A stretch of 64,000 bases of DNA from Tyto alba (lineage: Eukaryota > Chordata > Aves > Strigiformes > Tytonidae): contig NW_024881322.1 in assembly GCF_018691265.1 (NCBI RefSeq), positions 18,161,107-18,225,106 of the forward strand, read 5' to 3'. Below the pieces are notes generated by a model. The model saw only the letters and a program-made list of their open reading frames with translations, did no database searches and had not been told where the DNA came from. Below, piece after piece: positions 12,839-24,155 of this stretch (position 1 is the first letter of the stretch; every line of letters starts with the position of its first letter). Made by a program: the position numbers and the translations under genes.

Positions 12839-13491
12839 GCAGACCCAATGCCAACAAATATGATTATATCAAAGTTCAAGCTACTTTTGTTCAAGTACTA
12901 AATAAAAAAAAATATATATTTTTAAAAGATGGTTAAGATGCTTTTGGAGTTTGATAGTATCTCTATGCTTTGCTTTGGACCAGCTGGAGAGAGCGTAATG
13001 AACATGTTTGTCTTCTAGTGAAGAAAGTTTAATTTCCAATTAAAATATATTATATTGAAAAAAAAAAAAAAAGAGAAAATCAATGCATCTTTGTGCAACA
13101 TTTATGGTCAAATATTGAATAATCCATCTGATAGCTTACTATATGAATTTGAAATAAATTGAAAGCAATTATGTATCCAGCCCACGTATTTTCATTATAT
13201 AAACTGAGAATAATTAAAAAGCTAAATGAAGACCATACAAGATAAAAAATATTTCATTCATTTCAATCATTATCAATTGCCTGAATACAGAAAAGAAGAT
13301 GTGTTTTGTTTACCTGGCAAGGTCCTCTGAATTGCTGAATAATACCGAATGCATTTGTTTGCCAGAAATGTGAGATGGCTGTCCATTTATGTGTTGCTAA
13401 CATCTGCATATTAAACACCTGAGCCCAAATAATACACTATGGACCTCTACCTCTTTGATGTATCATAACCTTACATTTTCATTCCTTGCAG

Positions 13492-13648
13492 AAGGGAATC
13501 CATATACCTGGTGGGTTGGAAAAGCCAATGAGAAGCACTACTATTGGGGCGGATCAGGACCTGGCATTCAAAAATGTGCCTGCGGCATCGAACGCAACTG
13601 TACTGATCCCAAGTACTACTGCAACTGTGATGCTGATTACAGACAATG
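13492..13648 (+). CDS. CNTNAP2: CNTNAP2 coding exon A (fibrinogen-like region of CASPR2), internal exon
   Basis: CASPR2 is a neurexin-family type I membrane protein of axons and synapses. It partners contactin-2 and clusters Kv1 channels at juxtaparanodes. The exon encodes 51 whole codons plus a partial codon at each end. The translation contains [15 protein letters not shown] and then [19 protein letters not shown], which from memory matches mammalian CASPR2 almost residue for residue in the fibrinogen C-terminal-like domain. CNTNAP4 and CNTNAP5 differ clearly here. Five cysteines are present, and Asn-Cys-Thr is a possible N-glycosylation sequon. The exon starts after a TTCATTCCTTGCAG acceptor and ends at ATG before GTGAGT, a strong donor. 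The 5' phase uses two bases (AA) of a split codon and the 3' end leaves TG. The last residues read DADYRQW where mammals have DADYKQW. If the following intron were retained, the frame would stop at 13650-13652 (TGA). Identity as CNTNAP2 is inferred from remembered family sequence, not a search. Confidence 0.95.
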
Positions 13649-14820
13649 GTGAGTGGTTTACAAGAAGACAGGGTGAGAATGACCAGAATCTCTTAACTTT
13701 TACAACACTGTCATTATTTGGAATGTCTTTTGTTTATATATTTCCTTTCTTACCGAAGAACAAAAGCAAACATGTATTTGTGATTCTCCTGAAAACTATC
13801 TACCCATCTCTTCATTTCCATTTTATTTACGTATCTGTGACTGTCAAATATAAGGAGTATATTTGTGTTTTAAAGTCAACTGAGCTAGAGCAAAGAATAC
13901 TAAAATTGCCAAGCAAAGTCCTAATAGGAGAAGCCAGCATTTTGGCTGCCCATGCAACTTTGCCTCCATCATATTCAGTTATATTACAATACAGTATTTA
14001 TTTTTATCTCTGCAACTTAATTTTTTTCCCAAAAATTTATCCTTTTTGGTCTACTATTGCTGCATTTGCCTATAGAATGTGAGGGATATGAGTTGAAATC
14101 ACTCATCTAGTGATTCCAACCCTCATTATCCATTTTTCATGAGAAATATGTGTTAAGAACTAGGCTTAAAAGTATTATGGAATGAGGATCTGTATTTCAG
14201 TGGAAGCAATTGCACTTTGCATGAGATAATTAAATATTTATTGGCCTGTCAGTTGAGAATATGAGCCTGTAGCCCATTTGGGATGAGACTCTGAGAATTG
14301 GTTCTAGTTTCTTCTCTAATAAATAGTTATTGATTCATCCCAGGTGGAACAATTTTAACAGAGGGACTGAAGAAGTCCTACCCCAAAGTATTTTACAGAC
14401 TGGTAACAGGGGCAGTCTGTTGTGAGGTAATTGATGTGGGTTTAAATCCCTTCAGGCAGAAATTAGAATTAAACCTGTGACTCTGATATTCCCACTTGAC
14501 ACTCTAACAATGAACCTACTGTGTAAAGCTCATTACCATTTTGTGTGATACCCTCTCTGTGCTCTTAGAATGCTACATGTGTAAGCTTTAACTGTCTGTC
14601 TTTTGTCATGACATCATATTTTACATGATAGGCCATGTTTAGTCATCAGTTGGAACCATACTTTTATGAGCATTTTTCCCATTAATAGCAATCTGTTGGT
14701 AATTAAGTCAATACTGGTTCATTAACCATTTTGTGTTAATAATTGAGAAATTCATACAGCTATTAATGAGTATAGAGCTACACAAAGCCAGAAAGAAAAA
14801 AAAGAGTATGGGGAATCAGA

Positions 14821-15703
14821 GAACCACAGAATCACAGAATAGTTGAGATTAGAAGGGATCTCAGAGTTCATCTAGTCCAAAACCCTTGCTCAAGCAAGGC
14901 CACTTAGAAACAGTTACTCAGGACCATGCCTAGATGGCTTTTGAATTTGTCTAAAGATGGAGACTCTGAAACTTCCCTGGTCAAACTGTGCCAGTGCTTG
15001 GTCACCGTCGTAGTAAAGAAGTGTTTCCTGATGTTCAGAGGGAACCTCCTGTATTTCAGTGGGTGCTTATGGCCTCTGGTCCTGCTATTGGGCACCATGG
15101 AAAAGAGCCTTGCTCCGTCCTCTTTGCACTCTCCCTGCAGGTATTTATACACATTGATGAGATCCCCCTGAGTCTTCTCTTCTCCAGGCTGAACAGTCCC
15201 AGCTCTCAGCTTCTCTTCATAGGAGAGATAGTTCAGTCCCTTAATCATCTTAGTGGCTCTTCATTGGACTCTTTCCATTAATTCCATCTTTCTCTTGTAC
15301 TGGGGAGCCCAGAACTGGACACAGTACTCCAGGTGTGGCCTCACCAGTGCTCAGTAGAAGGAAAGGATCACTTTGACTTTCTGGCAATGCTTTGCCTAAG
15401 GCAGCCCAGGATGCCATTAGTCTTCTTGTCCACAAGGGCATGTTGCTGGCTCATGTTCAACTTGGCATCCACCAGGACCCCCAGGGCCTTTTCTGCCAAG
15501 TTGCTTCCCAGCTGGGTGGCCACCAGCATATACTGGTGCATGAGATTGTTTTTCCACAGGTGCAAGACTTTACACTTTTCCCTATTGAACTTCATGATAT
15601 TTCTGTGAAACCATTTCTCCAGCTTGTCAAGGTGTCTCTGGATGGTATCATGACCCTCTGGCATGTCAGCCATTCCTCCCAGTTTGATGTGATCTGCAAA
15701 GTA
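14821..15703 (-). mobile_element. CR1 LINE fragment (5'-truncated, minus strand)
   Basis: The 3' end lies at the left, with ACCACAGAATCACAGAAT the reverse of the CR1 terminal ATTCTGTGATTCT microsatellite. Reverse-strand translation gives the CR1 reverse-transcriptase tail, including [42 protein letters not shown] and further down LEKRR-like and RRFPLNIRKHFF. The catalytic FADD box is changed to FADH, so it is dead. Truncation at about 15703 is typical of CR1 target-primed insertion. Frameshifts split the frame. Confidence 0.9.
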
Positions 15704-16989
15704 TGAAAAATACAAAATTAGAGTAATAAAGGAAAAAAAGAAATTTTTCAGGCCCTGCAGAAATGATATATTAGGATGTGGGAAATCGAACATTGCCACA
15801 GACAGTGCCACCCCAAGCTTTGACACTGTTAGGATAGTATGCAGTTATCTATGGTATGGGGTGAACTGTAGAACACCACAGAGACAGAGAAGTCAGTATT
15901 AGAGACAGAGGAATCAGACATGGTGCCACACTTCAGAGCTAGAATTATATAGAGAGTGAAGAATATAAAGTCAGAGGATCCTGACTCAAACATAGGCATT
16001 ATAGCAGTGTGTCAGGAGGGGAGGTAGGTTTGGTTGTGTGACAAAATGGTAACAATAAAAGGAAGATATTGTAATAATAATTACAATAATGTCAGAATTA
16101 GGAGCACTTACAGTTTTCATTGCTTGGGGCTCCCTATCCATGAATAATAGCCTCTGTACCATATGTTGACTGTTTTCTTTTACACCAAGGGAAATGCATG
16201 GGTGAAATAGCATTGACTTTTGATCATCTATTGTGGTTTCTCTAAGAGTCACATATAATAATTTAATAAGCAGTGTTCACTAAATAATCTTTTTCTGTAA
16301 CCTCTATGCCACCTATATACACAAAGATTATATGGAATCTAATAATAAATAGATTAAAATAAATATTAAATTTTTTAAAATCTAAAATATTATTATCATA
16401 ATAGGTATACAACTGTTTATTCAGAACTTCAAATAAGAAGACATTTATACAGTATTTTTCTGGATATGTATTGGAGCTTTTTTCAGGAAAACTGTATATT
16501 ACAGGACAATTTATGAGAAATAGTTATACAGATGGATATTATATTTTAATACGTGATGTGTGTAAATCACAAGAAGAAATGAAAGCCTCATTATAGTCTT
16601 TAAGGATGTTTTGTTCAAGATTAATTTTTACAGTTTAGCTTTGGCAGATTTTGGAAATATTTTGAGGAGTCCTAGTTAGGAATTTTTTCTAGCCAAGTTG
16701 ATCAATACCTAAATAGCAAGTGAGCTCCAGAGGTGAGGAGACCTCACTGACTTCAGTTATCTGGGGCAGAATGTTAACCAGGGCCTCGAGCACATCCATG
16801 CTCAACTCTGGTGACAGCAAAAGAGTGTCTGGTTTGGATCACAGTATCTGCAACAGCACTTTTGGAGAATTGACATGAGCAGATAGATTCAGCCAGTGGT
16901 AGCAATGGGGGCCTTGAAAGGACAGAAGCCACTGAGAATCTCAGAGTGCTATCCAGTAGCTGTGAAAGTATGCATCCATCTCATTCTAT

Positions 16990-17884
16990 CTCACCACACT
17001 GGATTTCAGGAGAGCAGACTCTGGCCTCTTCAGGGACCTGCTTGGCAGAGTAGCATGGGATAAGGCCCTGGAGGGGAGAGGGGCCCAAGAAAGCTGGTTA
17101 ATATTCAAGGGTCACCTCCTCCAAACTCAGGAATGATGCATCCCGACAAAGAGGAAGTCAGCTAAGAACACCAGGAGGCTGCATGGATGAAAAAGAAGCT
17201 CCCGGACTAACTCAAACACAAAAAGGAAGCCTACAGAGGATAGAAGAAAGAACAGGTAGCCTGGGAGGAATACAGAGAAATTGTGTGAGCAGCCAGGGAT
17301 CAGGTTAGGAATGCCAAAGCCCTGATAAAATTAAATCTGTCCAAGGATGTGATAGGCAACAAGAAAAGCTTCTATAGGTACAGTGGTGATAAAAGGAAGA
17401 CTAGGGAAAGCGCGGGCCCTCTGCAGAAGGAAATGGGAGACCTGCTTACCCAGGATATGGAGAAGGCTGAGGTACTCAACAACTTCTTTTCCTCAGTCTT
17501 CACCAGCAAGGGCTCCAGCCAGACTGCCTAAGACACAAAATGCAAAGAGTGAGGACTGGGAGAATGAAAAACCGCCCATTGTAGGAGATCATATTTGAGA
17601 CCACCTAAAGAACCTGAAGATGCACAAGTCCATGGGACCTGCTGAGATTCATCCACGGGTCCTGAGGGAACTGGCAGATGAAGTGATTCATCTATTCATC
17701 ATATTTGAGAAACCATGGCAGTCTGGTGAAGTTCCCTCCAACTAGAAAAGAGGAAACATAACCCCCATTTTTAAAGAGGGAAAAAAAGAAGTCTTGGGGA
17801 ATTACAGGCCAGTCAGTCTGGCCAGTCACCTCTGTGGCCAGAAAGATCATGGAGTGGATCCTCCTGGAAACTATGCTGAGTCAC
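16990..17884 (+). mobile_element. CR1 LINE, 5' part of an interrupted copy (plus strand)
   Basis: Translations in shifting frames give CR1 ORF2 landmarks: [26 protein letters not shown] near 17349-17420, [17 protein letters not shown] near 17449-17500, then the equivalent of NYRPVSL near 17798-17820 (reverse-transcriptase domain 1). Stops and frameshifts show it is a fossil. The left edge is uncertain and could extend to about 16730. It is cut at about 17884 by an LTR and resumes near 18175. Confidence 0.85.
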
Positions 17885-18175
17885 TGCTGGGTTTGTGTGT
17901 GTGGAGGGGGGTTTTGGTCATTGGGGAGGGGGCTTCTTTGAGAAGCTTCTTGAAGCTCCACCAGCTCCAAGTCGGACCCACCTCTGGACAAGACCAAGCC
18001 AATTAGTGATGGTGGCTGCACATCTGTGATAACATATTTAAGAAAGGGAACTTGAGAAGCATTGTGAGGGAGCTATCTATGTAAACACCGCAGTCAGTGG
18101 AAGAAAGGAGGAGGAGGAGAGCTGCAGCAGAGACTCCCCTGCAGACCATAGTGACATGGCAGGAAATAAGTCCTC
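17885..18175 (+). mobile_element. ERV LTR, family L1 copy 3 (partial, plus strand) inserted in CR1
   Basis: Starts TGCTGGGTTTGTGTGTGTGG, a diverged form of the TGTCCTGGGTTGAGTG start of copies 1 and 2. It shares GAGAAGCTTCT, CACC(A)GCTCCAAGTC and GATAACATATTTAAGAA in the same order. The 3' two thirds of the LTR are missing. CR1 sequence breaks off at AAACTATGCT just before it and resumes at GAAAATAAGGAGG just after it, so the LTR arrived after the CR1. GTCAC before it and GTCCT after it may be a decayed 5-bp target duplication. Confidence 0.7.
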
Positions 18176-19399
18176 AAGAGTCCTTAAGAAAATAAGGAGG
18201 CAATTGGTGACAGCCAACATAACATTACTAAGGGGAAATCATGCCTGATGAATACTGATGGATAAGGGAAGAGCAACTGACATCATCTACCTGGATTTAT
18301 GCAAACTTTTTGACACTGTCCCACAGGACATCCTGGTCTCTAAATTGGAGAGAAATGGATTTGATGGATGGACTACTCAGGGGATAAAGAACTGGCTGCA
18401 TGGTCGCACTCAGAGTTGTGGTCAGTGACTCAATGTCCAAGTGGAGAGCAGTGACAAGTGGCATTCTTCAGGGGTCGGTGTTGGGACTGGCACTGTTTAA
18501 CGTTTTTGTTGGTGACATGGACAGTGGGATCAATGAACCCTCAGCAGGTTCACCAATGACACTGAGCTGTGTGGTGCTGTGACACACTGGAGGGCAGGGA
18601 TGGCATCCAGAGGGACCTGGGCAGGCTGGAGAGGGGGGCCCGGGCAAACCTCATGGAGTTCAACAAGGCCAAGGGCAAGGTCCTGCCCAGGGGTCAAGGT
18701 AGTCCCAAGCACAAATCCAGGCTGGGCGAGGGGTGGCTGGAGAGCAGCCCTGTGGAAAAGGACTTGAGGGTGTTGGTGGATGGAAAACTGACTGTGAGCC
18801 AGCACTGTGCACTCACAGCCCAGAAAGCCAACCGTGCCCTGGGTTGTATCAAGAGAAATGTGGCCAAAAGGTCGAGGGAGGGGATTATACTGCGTTCAGA
18901 TTTCAGGGCCCCAACATCAGAAGGACATGGACTTGCATGATCAGGTCCAGAGGAGGCCACAAAGATGCTCGGGGGGCTGGAGCACCTCCCTTGTGAGGCC
19001 AGGCTGAAAGAGTTCAGGGTGTTCAGCCTGGAGAAGAGAAGGCTCCGGGGAGACCGTACAGAGGCCTTCCAATACTTAAAGGGGGGTACAGGAAAAGTAG
19101 GGAGGGACTCTTTATCAGGGTGTGCAAGAACAGGACGAGGGGTAACTGTTTTAAATGGAAACAGGGTACATTAGATTAGATGTTAGGAAGAAATTCTTCC
19201 CTGTGGGGGGGGTGAGGCGCTGGCCCAGGGTGCCCAGAGAAGCTGTGGCTGCCCCCTCCCTGGAAGGGTTAAAAGCCAGGTTGGACGGGGCTGGGAGCCC
19301 CCTGGGCTGGGGGAAGGTGTCTCTTTCCATGGCAGGGGGATTGGAACTAGATGGTCTGTAAGGTCCCTTCCAACCCAAACCATTCTATGATTCTGTGAT
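18176..19399 (+). mobile_element. CR1 LINE, 3' part of the interrupted copy (plus strand)
   Basis: Resumes with AATAAGGAGG...GACAGCCAAC and continues through the RT region equivalent to TSGVPQGSVLGP (GILQGSVLGLALFN near 18460-18500). The catalytic FADD box reads FTND at 18549-18560, so it is inactive. The RT tail includes [13 protein letters not shown] near 18765-18800 and [10 protein letters not shown] near 18830. The 3' end is CCATTCTATGATTCTGTGAT at 19380-19399, the hallmark CR1 tail. Confidence 0.9.
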
Positions 19400-21780
19400 C
19401 CATTAAAACCTTGCTTTTGCATTTACTACTTTACATATTGCAACTATTGGATAAACTATAGGGTATCTTCTCATCCTTATAGGTAAAACATGTTAGCTTA
19501 GGAATTTTGGGAGCATTACTTTGGTACTGCGGGGTGGACAATGCAAGGATCCCCAAGCAAGGACCGGATGAGATAACTCCAGAACTAAAATCTAGGCACT
19601 AGTAATATAGGCACTAGTAAGCCTTTGTAATAGAGTTACATGGGTATTCCAGCACAGTGTGAAAATTACTATTAATTCAAGGATCTTTGCAACTTACATT
19701 GAGCAGACAGGTCTCAGCTCACAGACTGACAGGGAAGCTTGACACAGCTGTTACCCTAGCTTATCAACACAACTTATTTTAGAAGAACTTACAGTCGCCT
19801 AAAACAGAAGGTCTGAGTAAATGCCAAACTGATGCTGAGGCTAGGTGGGACTTTTCAGTAATTTGATCTCTTGGCCATAGCTGGGAGCACTGCATTTGAT
19901 CGTGGTATTTTCTGCTCCTGCTCAGACAGTGTGAAAACAGTTTATATCTGGATTTTTTATTATTATTTATTTTTTTTGATGCCAGGGAGTGACACAGAGG
20001 GAAGAAGGCAGTTGTTAGAGGAACAACTGTGTTAGAAAATGCAAAGAAGTAAAATGGGAAAAGAAGTCTGTGGACTAGAAATTGTGGGAATGAAAGGTGA
20101 AAAAGAGAGAGAGGTTCAGCACAGAGATTCAGATTTTGAAGTGTATGGCAGTTTATTTAAAGTAGATTGGGGAGCCACTGAAGAGTAGGTCAGGCTGAAT
20201 CAGAATGATATAATGTAAGTAGAATATTGTCCACAATTTTTATTGTAGAAGTGAGAAATTGTTTTAGAAATAAAGAAAAGAATTGCAGTTTGATGAATGT
20301 TCTCATGGAGAAGGTAGGAGAATGCTCCCTTGGAGAACTGGATTCTAACTTTGACTCTGGAACCACACTCCTGCATGATGCTTGCCAAGTTTCCTAAGCC
20401 ATTTCTTCACAGAGCAGTCATTAGTTTTATCCTAATTTTCTGGATACTTAACTGGAAACTCAGAAGTCCAGTTTGTGGAGATGCCATATATTCACAGCTG
20501 CAGCTAGAGTAAGTGATCACTGTCTCTGAATGTATCTAATACTGTCCTCCAAAACAACAACAAAAAATGCCAGTAGGCATCTCAGTTTGAGCACTAAAAA
20601 AGTATGTATGCTTTTAACCTTTTAACATCTTTTAGCCTTAACATCCACTCTGTAGAATTTAGATGATGCCAGATACTCACCTCACTGTGATATTGCAAAG
20701 AGATGTAGATTTATGAAGCAAACATCTACTGTAGTAATAAGTACTATAGAAAATCCAATGAGGAAATGCAGTCTTTATAGAAAGAGTTGAAACACACATT
20801 AAATATAAAATGTGGTTCACATATTGAAGTATGAGAGTAAATTAGGATAGTGAGCAGTGTTTTACTAAATGAGTATCGTCGGCCTCCTGTACTGAATAAT
20901 GCTGGAGCCCTCTGGAAAATATAATAATCGATGACCAGTCAAAGACTTTATCATGGTGATAGGTACAGGGAACAAATTAAAGCTCTTTAAGCGGCCTGAA
21001 ATACTTGTTTTTTTTCTAAATTTTTTGTTTTGATTTTTTTTTACCATGTACATGAGTAATTCTGTATAAGTACAGTACCAGCTTTGATAATTATGGACTC
21101 AGTTACAGTGTAATTTTTCCTAGGGACTACCTTACACCATGGACTTGGGAAACCTTAAATTTGGATTGTTTATCTCTTAATGCTTTTTAAAAGTTCACTG
21201 AGCAACTTTACAACTTGTCTGTCTGAATAAAACAGAAAATAGTGTTCTGCAAGTTGCAGAGGTATTTAGCACATGCCTAATGTGTTGATTATCAGGCCTG
21301 GATGGTAGATAAGCCAAATAGTAGATATTGGCAGGGAATATGAGATATTTATGTGTATTTGCACACATCATCTAAAATAGAACATGATTCTTAAGGGGAG
21401 CCCGTGTTGCTGCTGCAATGTAAATATTAATTAATCATTTTTGTCATGATAAAGAAACAAAAACACAAGTGAGAAGAGCTTTACCCAGAGCAATCTTACC
21501 AAAATGATTCTTTGTCCCAAATTATCCATGATTTGTGTCCAAAATGAAATTAATACAGAGATAAGTGAATCACATTATAAAAAAAAAAGGTTATTTTTGC
21601 TTGCTAACAAAGATCATTTATTAAAGAGTGCAACACTGACATTCAAAGTCAGATTGTCTCAGTCTTGACAGACTAAGCTCTACTGAGGTTGCTGTAGTAG
21701 CAAGAAATTCCCTGGGATGCTGTTAAACAAACAAAATCTTCTTCAAATGAGTAATTTTCGGTAAAATGTAAGGCTTTTTG

Positions 21781-21798
21781 AAAAAAAAAAAAAAAAAA
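21781..21798. repeat. A18 homopolymer run
   Basis: Uninterrupted A run in unique-looking intron sequence. Confidence 0.9.
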
Positions 21799-23103
21799 GA
21801 GTTCTCTTATTTGAATAAAACCATTATTATTACCATTTACACAGTTCCTTAAAAATGACTGGCATTGTAGAGATAAGTAAACTGTACTAATTAAGTAGCA
21901 AATGTAAAGATCTGCAAAGAAATTATGGTTCCTACTCACTTTTGTCTGTAAAGTCAGTTAAACACCCAGATTGACCAAAGTTTCTACACCACGGGCTCCT
22001 TACTTTTTCTTACATAGCAGCCACAATATATGAGAAGACATAATAAGATGCTGTGTGTGGATTTACTGCGAAAAGGTGACATAGAAGCTTTTTCCTTTAG
22101 CACTTTCTGGTGAAGATGCACTCAGGTTACAAAGTAGGGCACAGACCTCGCTACTGACTATTGATGTGACTGCTAATATTTCAAGAACTATTTGGTGGCT
22201 CTAAAGATGATCAAAAGGAGAATTTGAAGTTAACAGTGGTTTAGACAAATGGAGGAAATGAGCATGAAAACAGAAGGAGAAAGTCTCATTTTCTTGATTA
22301 TCCTCCATGACGGTTTCGTTCTCCAGATCCTGCAAAATTATTTTTGTGAGATGATTCCTAGAATGATCTGCTGGGTAGATCACCCCTTCCCTTCAAAACT
22401 CTTTTCCTACAACAGGAGTTTCAGAAGAAAGATTCAAGTCATGGGAAAAGGTGGTTAAGCAGGGCTCAGATATATATGAGTTGTTTGAGTGACAGCGATA
22501 TGGGTGGACACTGAAATGTCAGCCTGTGTCTGTGGCAACAACAGGTAGGTCATTTATAGACAGATTTAACAGAATATTAAAGGCTCCTGGTGCTGTTTGT
22601 AGACATCAAGACTTAAGTATCATACGTACTAAATCCCATTGATATCATTGATATTTCAGTTCCTGACTCCTTCAGGCACTTTTCAAAATCCATCTGACCT
22701 TGTGCACTCTCAAGTAACAGAGCTGATGATGAAGAGAGAACTGCCTAGTTACATGACACTGGCTTCTCCTGTCCTTCATTAGAAGCTGCTAAAAATGTCT
22801 TTGGATATTTTTTTTACCATTTTTTTCCCATCTAGGCAGCAACTGGAGTTTCCACAGAGGTGTTATGTGATCAGAAGTGAGGCTAGGTTATACATTCTCC
22901 GTGAAAACAAAGAAACAAAAAAAAAAAAAAAGGCAAAAACCAGAGTGAGAACTTATCATTGGCTCCACTTGATTACATTTTTATTTACTTTACTTACTAT
23001 TTATATCATCGTGTAGAGATATCTTAAGTAAAAGGGATCAAATATGAATATATGTAAAAGAACTTGAAGGACTATAAAAGTTGCAGTGAGGAGCATGCAT
23101 GAT

Positions 23104-23154
23104 CATATATATATATGATATATATATATATATACGCACACACACATACATATG
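23104..23154. repeat. (AT)n-(CA)n compound microsatellite
   Basis: Alternating AT with a central TATATGATATAT interruption passes into CGCACACACACATACATATG. Confidence 0.95.
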
Positions 23155-23325
23155 AAAAAATTCCAATTTAACCATACAGATTAACTGTTTTGCATACAAA
23201 AATTCAAGTATATATATAACATATCCATATGTTTAAACAGTACCCAACAAACCCGGTATTTTTGCTAAAATACGGAGGCCTGTATCTAACAAGAAAATGT
23301 ACCGGTTTGTATTACATGAATCCAG

Positions 23326-23404
23326 GAAAAACAACAACAACAACAACACAAACAAACAAGCAAAAACCACCAAAAGAAACCAAAACAAACAAACAAACAA
23401 AACC
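23326..23404. repeat. AAC/AAAC microsatellite, interrupted
   Basis: AACAACAACAACAAC followed by ACAAACAAACAAG and, after an interruption, AAACAAACAAACAAACAAAA. Confidence 0.9.
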
Positions 23405-23471
23405 GCATAAAATTATCTAGTAAGATTCATGGCGTCTTGCTGTTTTCCTGGCATCTAATAAAGACAGTGAA

Positions 23472-23505
23472 CCTCAATTTCCTATAAATTTCCTAGAAAT
23501 TGAGG
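23472..23505. repeat. Perfect 10-bp inverted repeat with 14-nt loop
   Basis: CCTCAATTTC and GAAATTGAGG flank 14 nt. An overlapping AAATTTCC/GGAAATTT pair offers an alternative stem. Confidence 0.85.
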
Positions 23506-23747
23506 AAATTTTGTAGAATTAGGCCACTCCACTTTGAAAACTGTAATTCAACATTTTTGCAGAGCTTAAAGTCTATCTTTGAAATGACAGACCAGAAAAC
23601 ACAACTCATAATTGTGTTTTGTGTTGTAACTGTGTGCAGTAATTCCATCTCTTCACTCTATGGAAGCTGAAATGTCAAAACTTACTTTTTTAGTTATGCT
23701 TAAGGAATAAACTTGGTTTGTGGGCAGAGGCAGGGAAGCTTACCATG

Positions 23748-24155
23748 TAACTTGTATTTCTTCATATAGTTGTTTTTCATATACTCTTAGAAATCCAGAC
23801 AGCCTTTTGTTTGTTTTTAGGGTTACCTTTCAGAGCTCCTCTGTACATTGACATTGGCACCTAGCATTAAAATGATTCCAATCAAGCAAAATTTAGCACT
23901 ATGACAGTATGTAATGGCACAGAATAAAAATCTGCATGAAGAACACTAAACTAACTTGTATTTCTTCATATAGTTGTTTTTCATATACTCTTAGAAATCC
24001 AGACAGCCTTTTGTTTGTTTTTAGGGTTACCTTTCAGAGCTCCTCTGTACATTGACATTGGCACCTAGCATTAAAATTATTCCAATCAAGCAAAATTTAG
24101 CACTATGACAGTATGTAATGGCACAGAATAAAAATCTGCATGAAGAACACTAAAC
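23748..24155. repeat. 204-bp head-to-tail tandem duplication, two copies
   Basis: 23748-23951 is repeated immediately at 23952-24155. By eye I find one difference (AAAATGATTCC versus AAAATTATTCC). The unit begins TAACTTGTATTTC and ends GAACACTAAAC. It does not resemble CR1 or the LTRs and contains no gene. The near identity indicates a very recent duplication or an assembly artefact. Confidence 0.95.

Larger units (their letters stand above)
1..13491 (+). other. CNTNAP2: CNTNAP2 intron upstream of exon A (3' part)
   Basis: Intronic sequence of phase 1, because exon A begins with the last two bases of a codon. From 1 to 9415 I recognise no gene, only long A runs at 1892-1917 and 5148-5178 and an AAT/AAC microsatellite near 6.9 kb. 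Bases 1-350 are GC-richer than their surroundings and may be an old repeat, but I cannot name it. 9416-10485 is an LTR. 10486-13491 holds AT-rich unique-looking sequence with a forkhead-like motif and a hairpin at 12.7-12.8 kb. The intron ends in a pyrimidine-rich stretch and CAG at 13491. Confidence 0.85.

Noticed and set aside
13486..14082. 198-codon plus-strand frame overlapping exon A
   Set aside because: It is out of frame with the CASPR2 reading frame (13455-13652 frame carries the conserved residues) and runs into intron.
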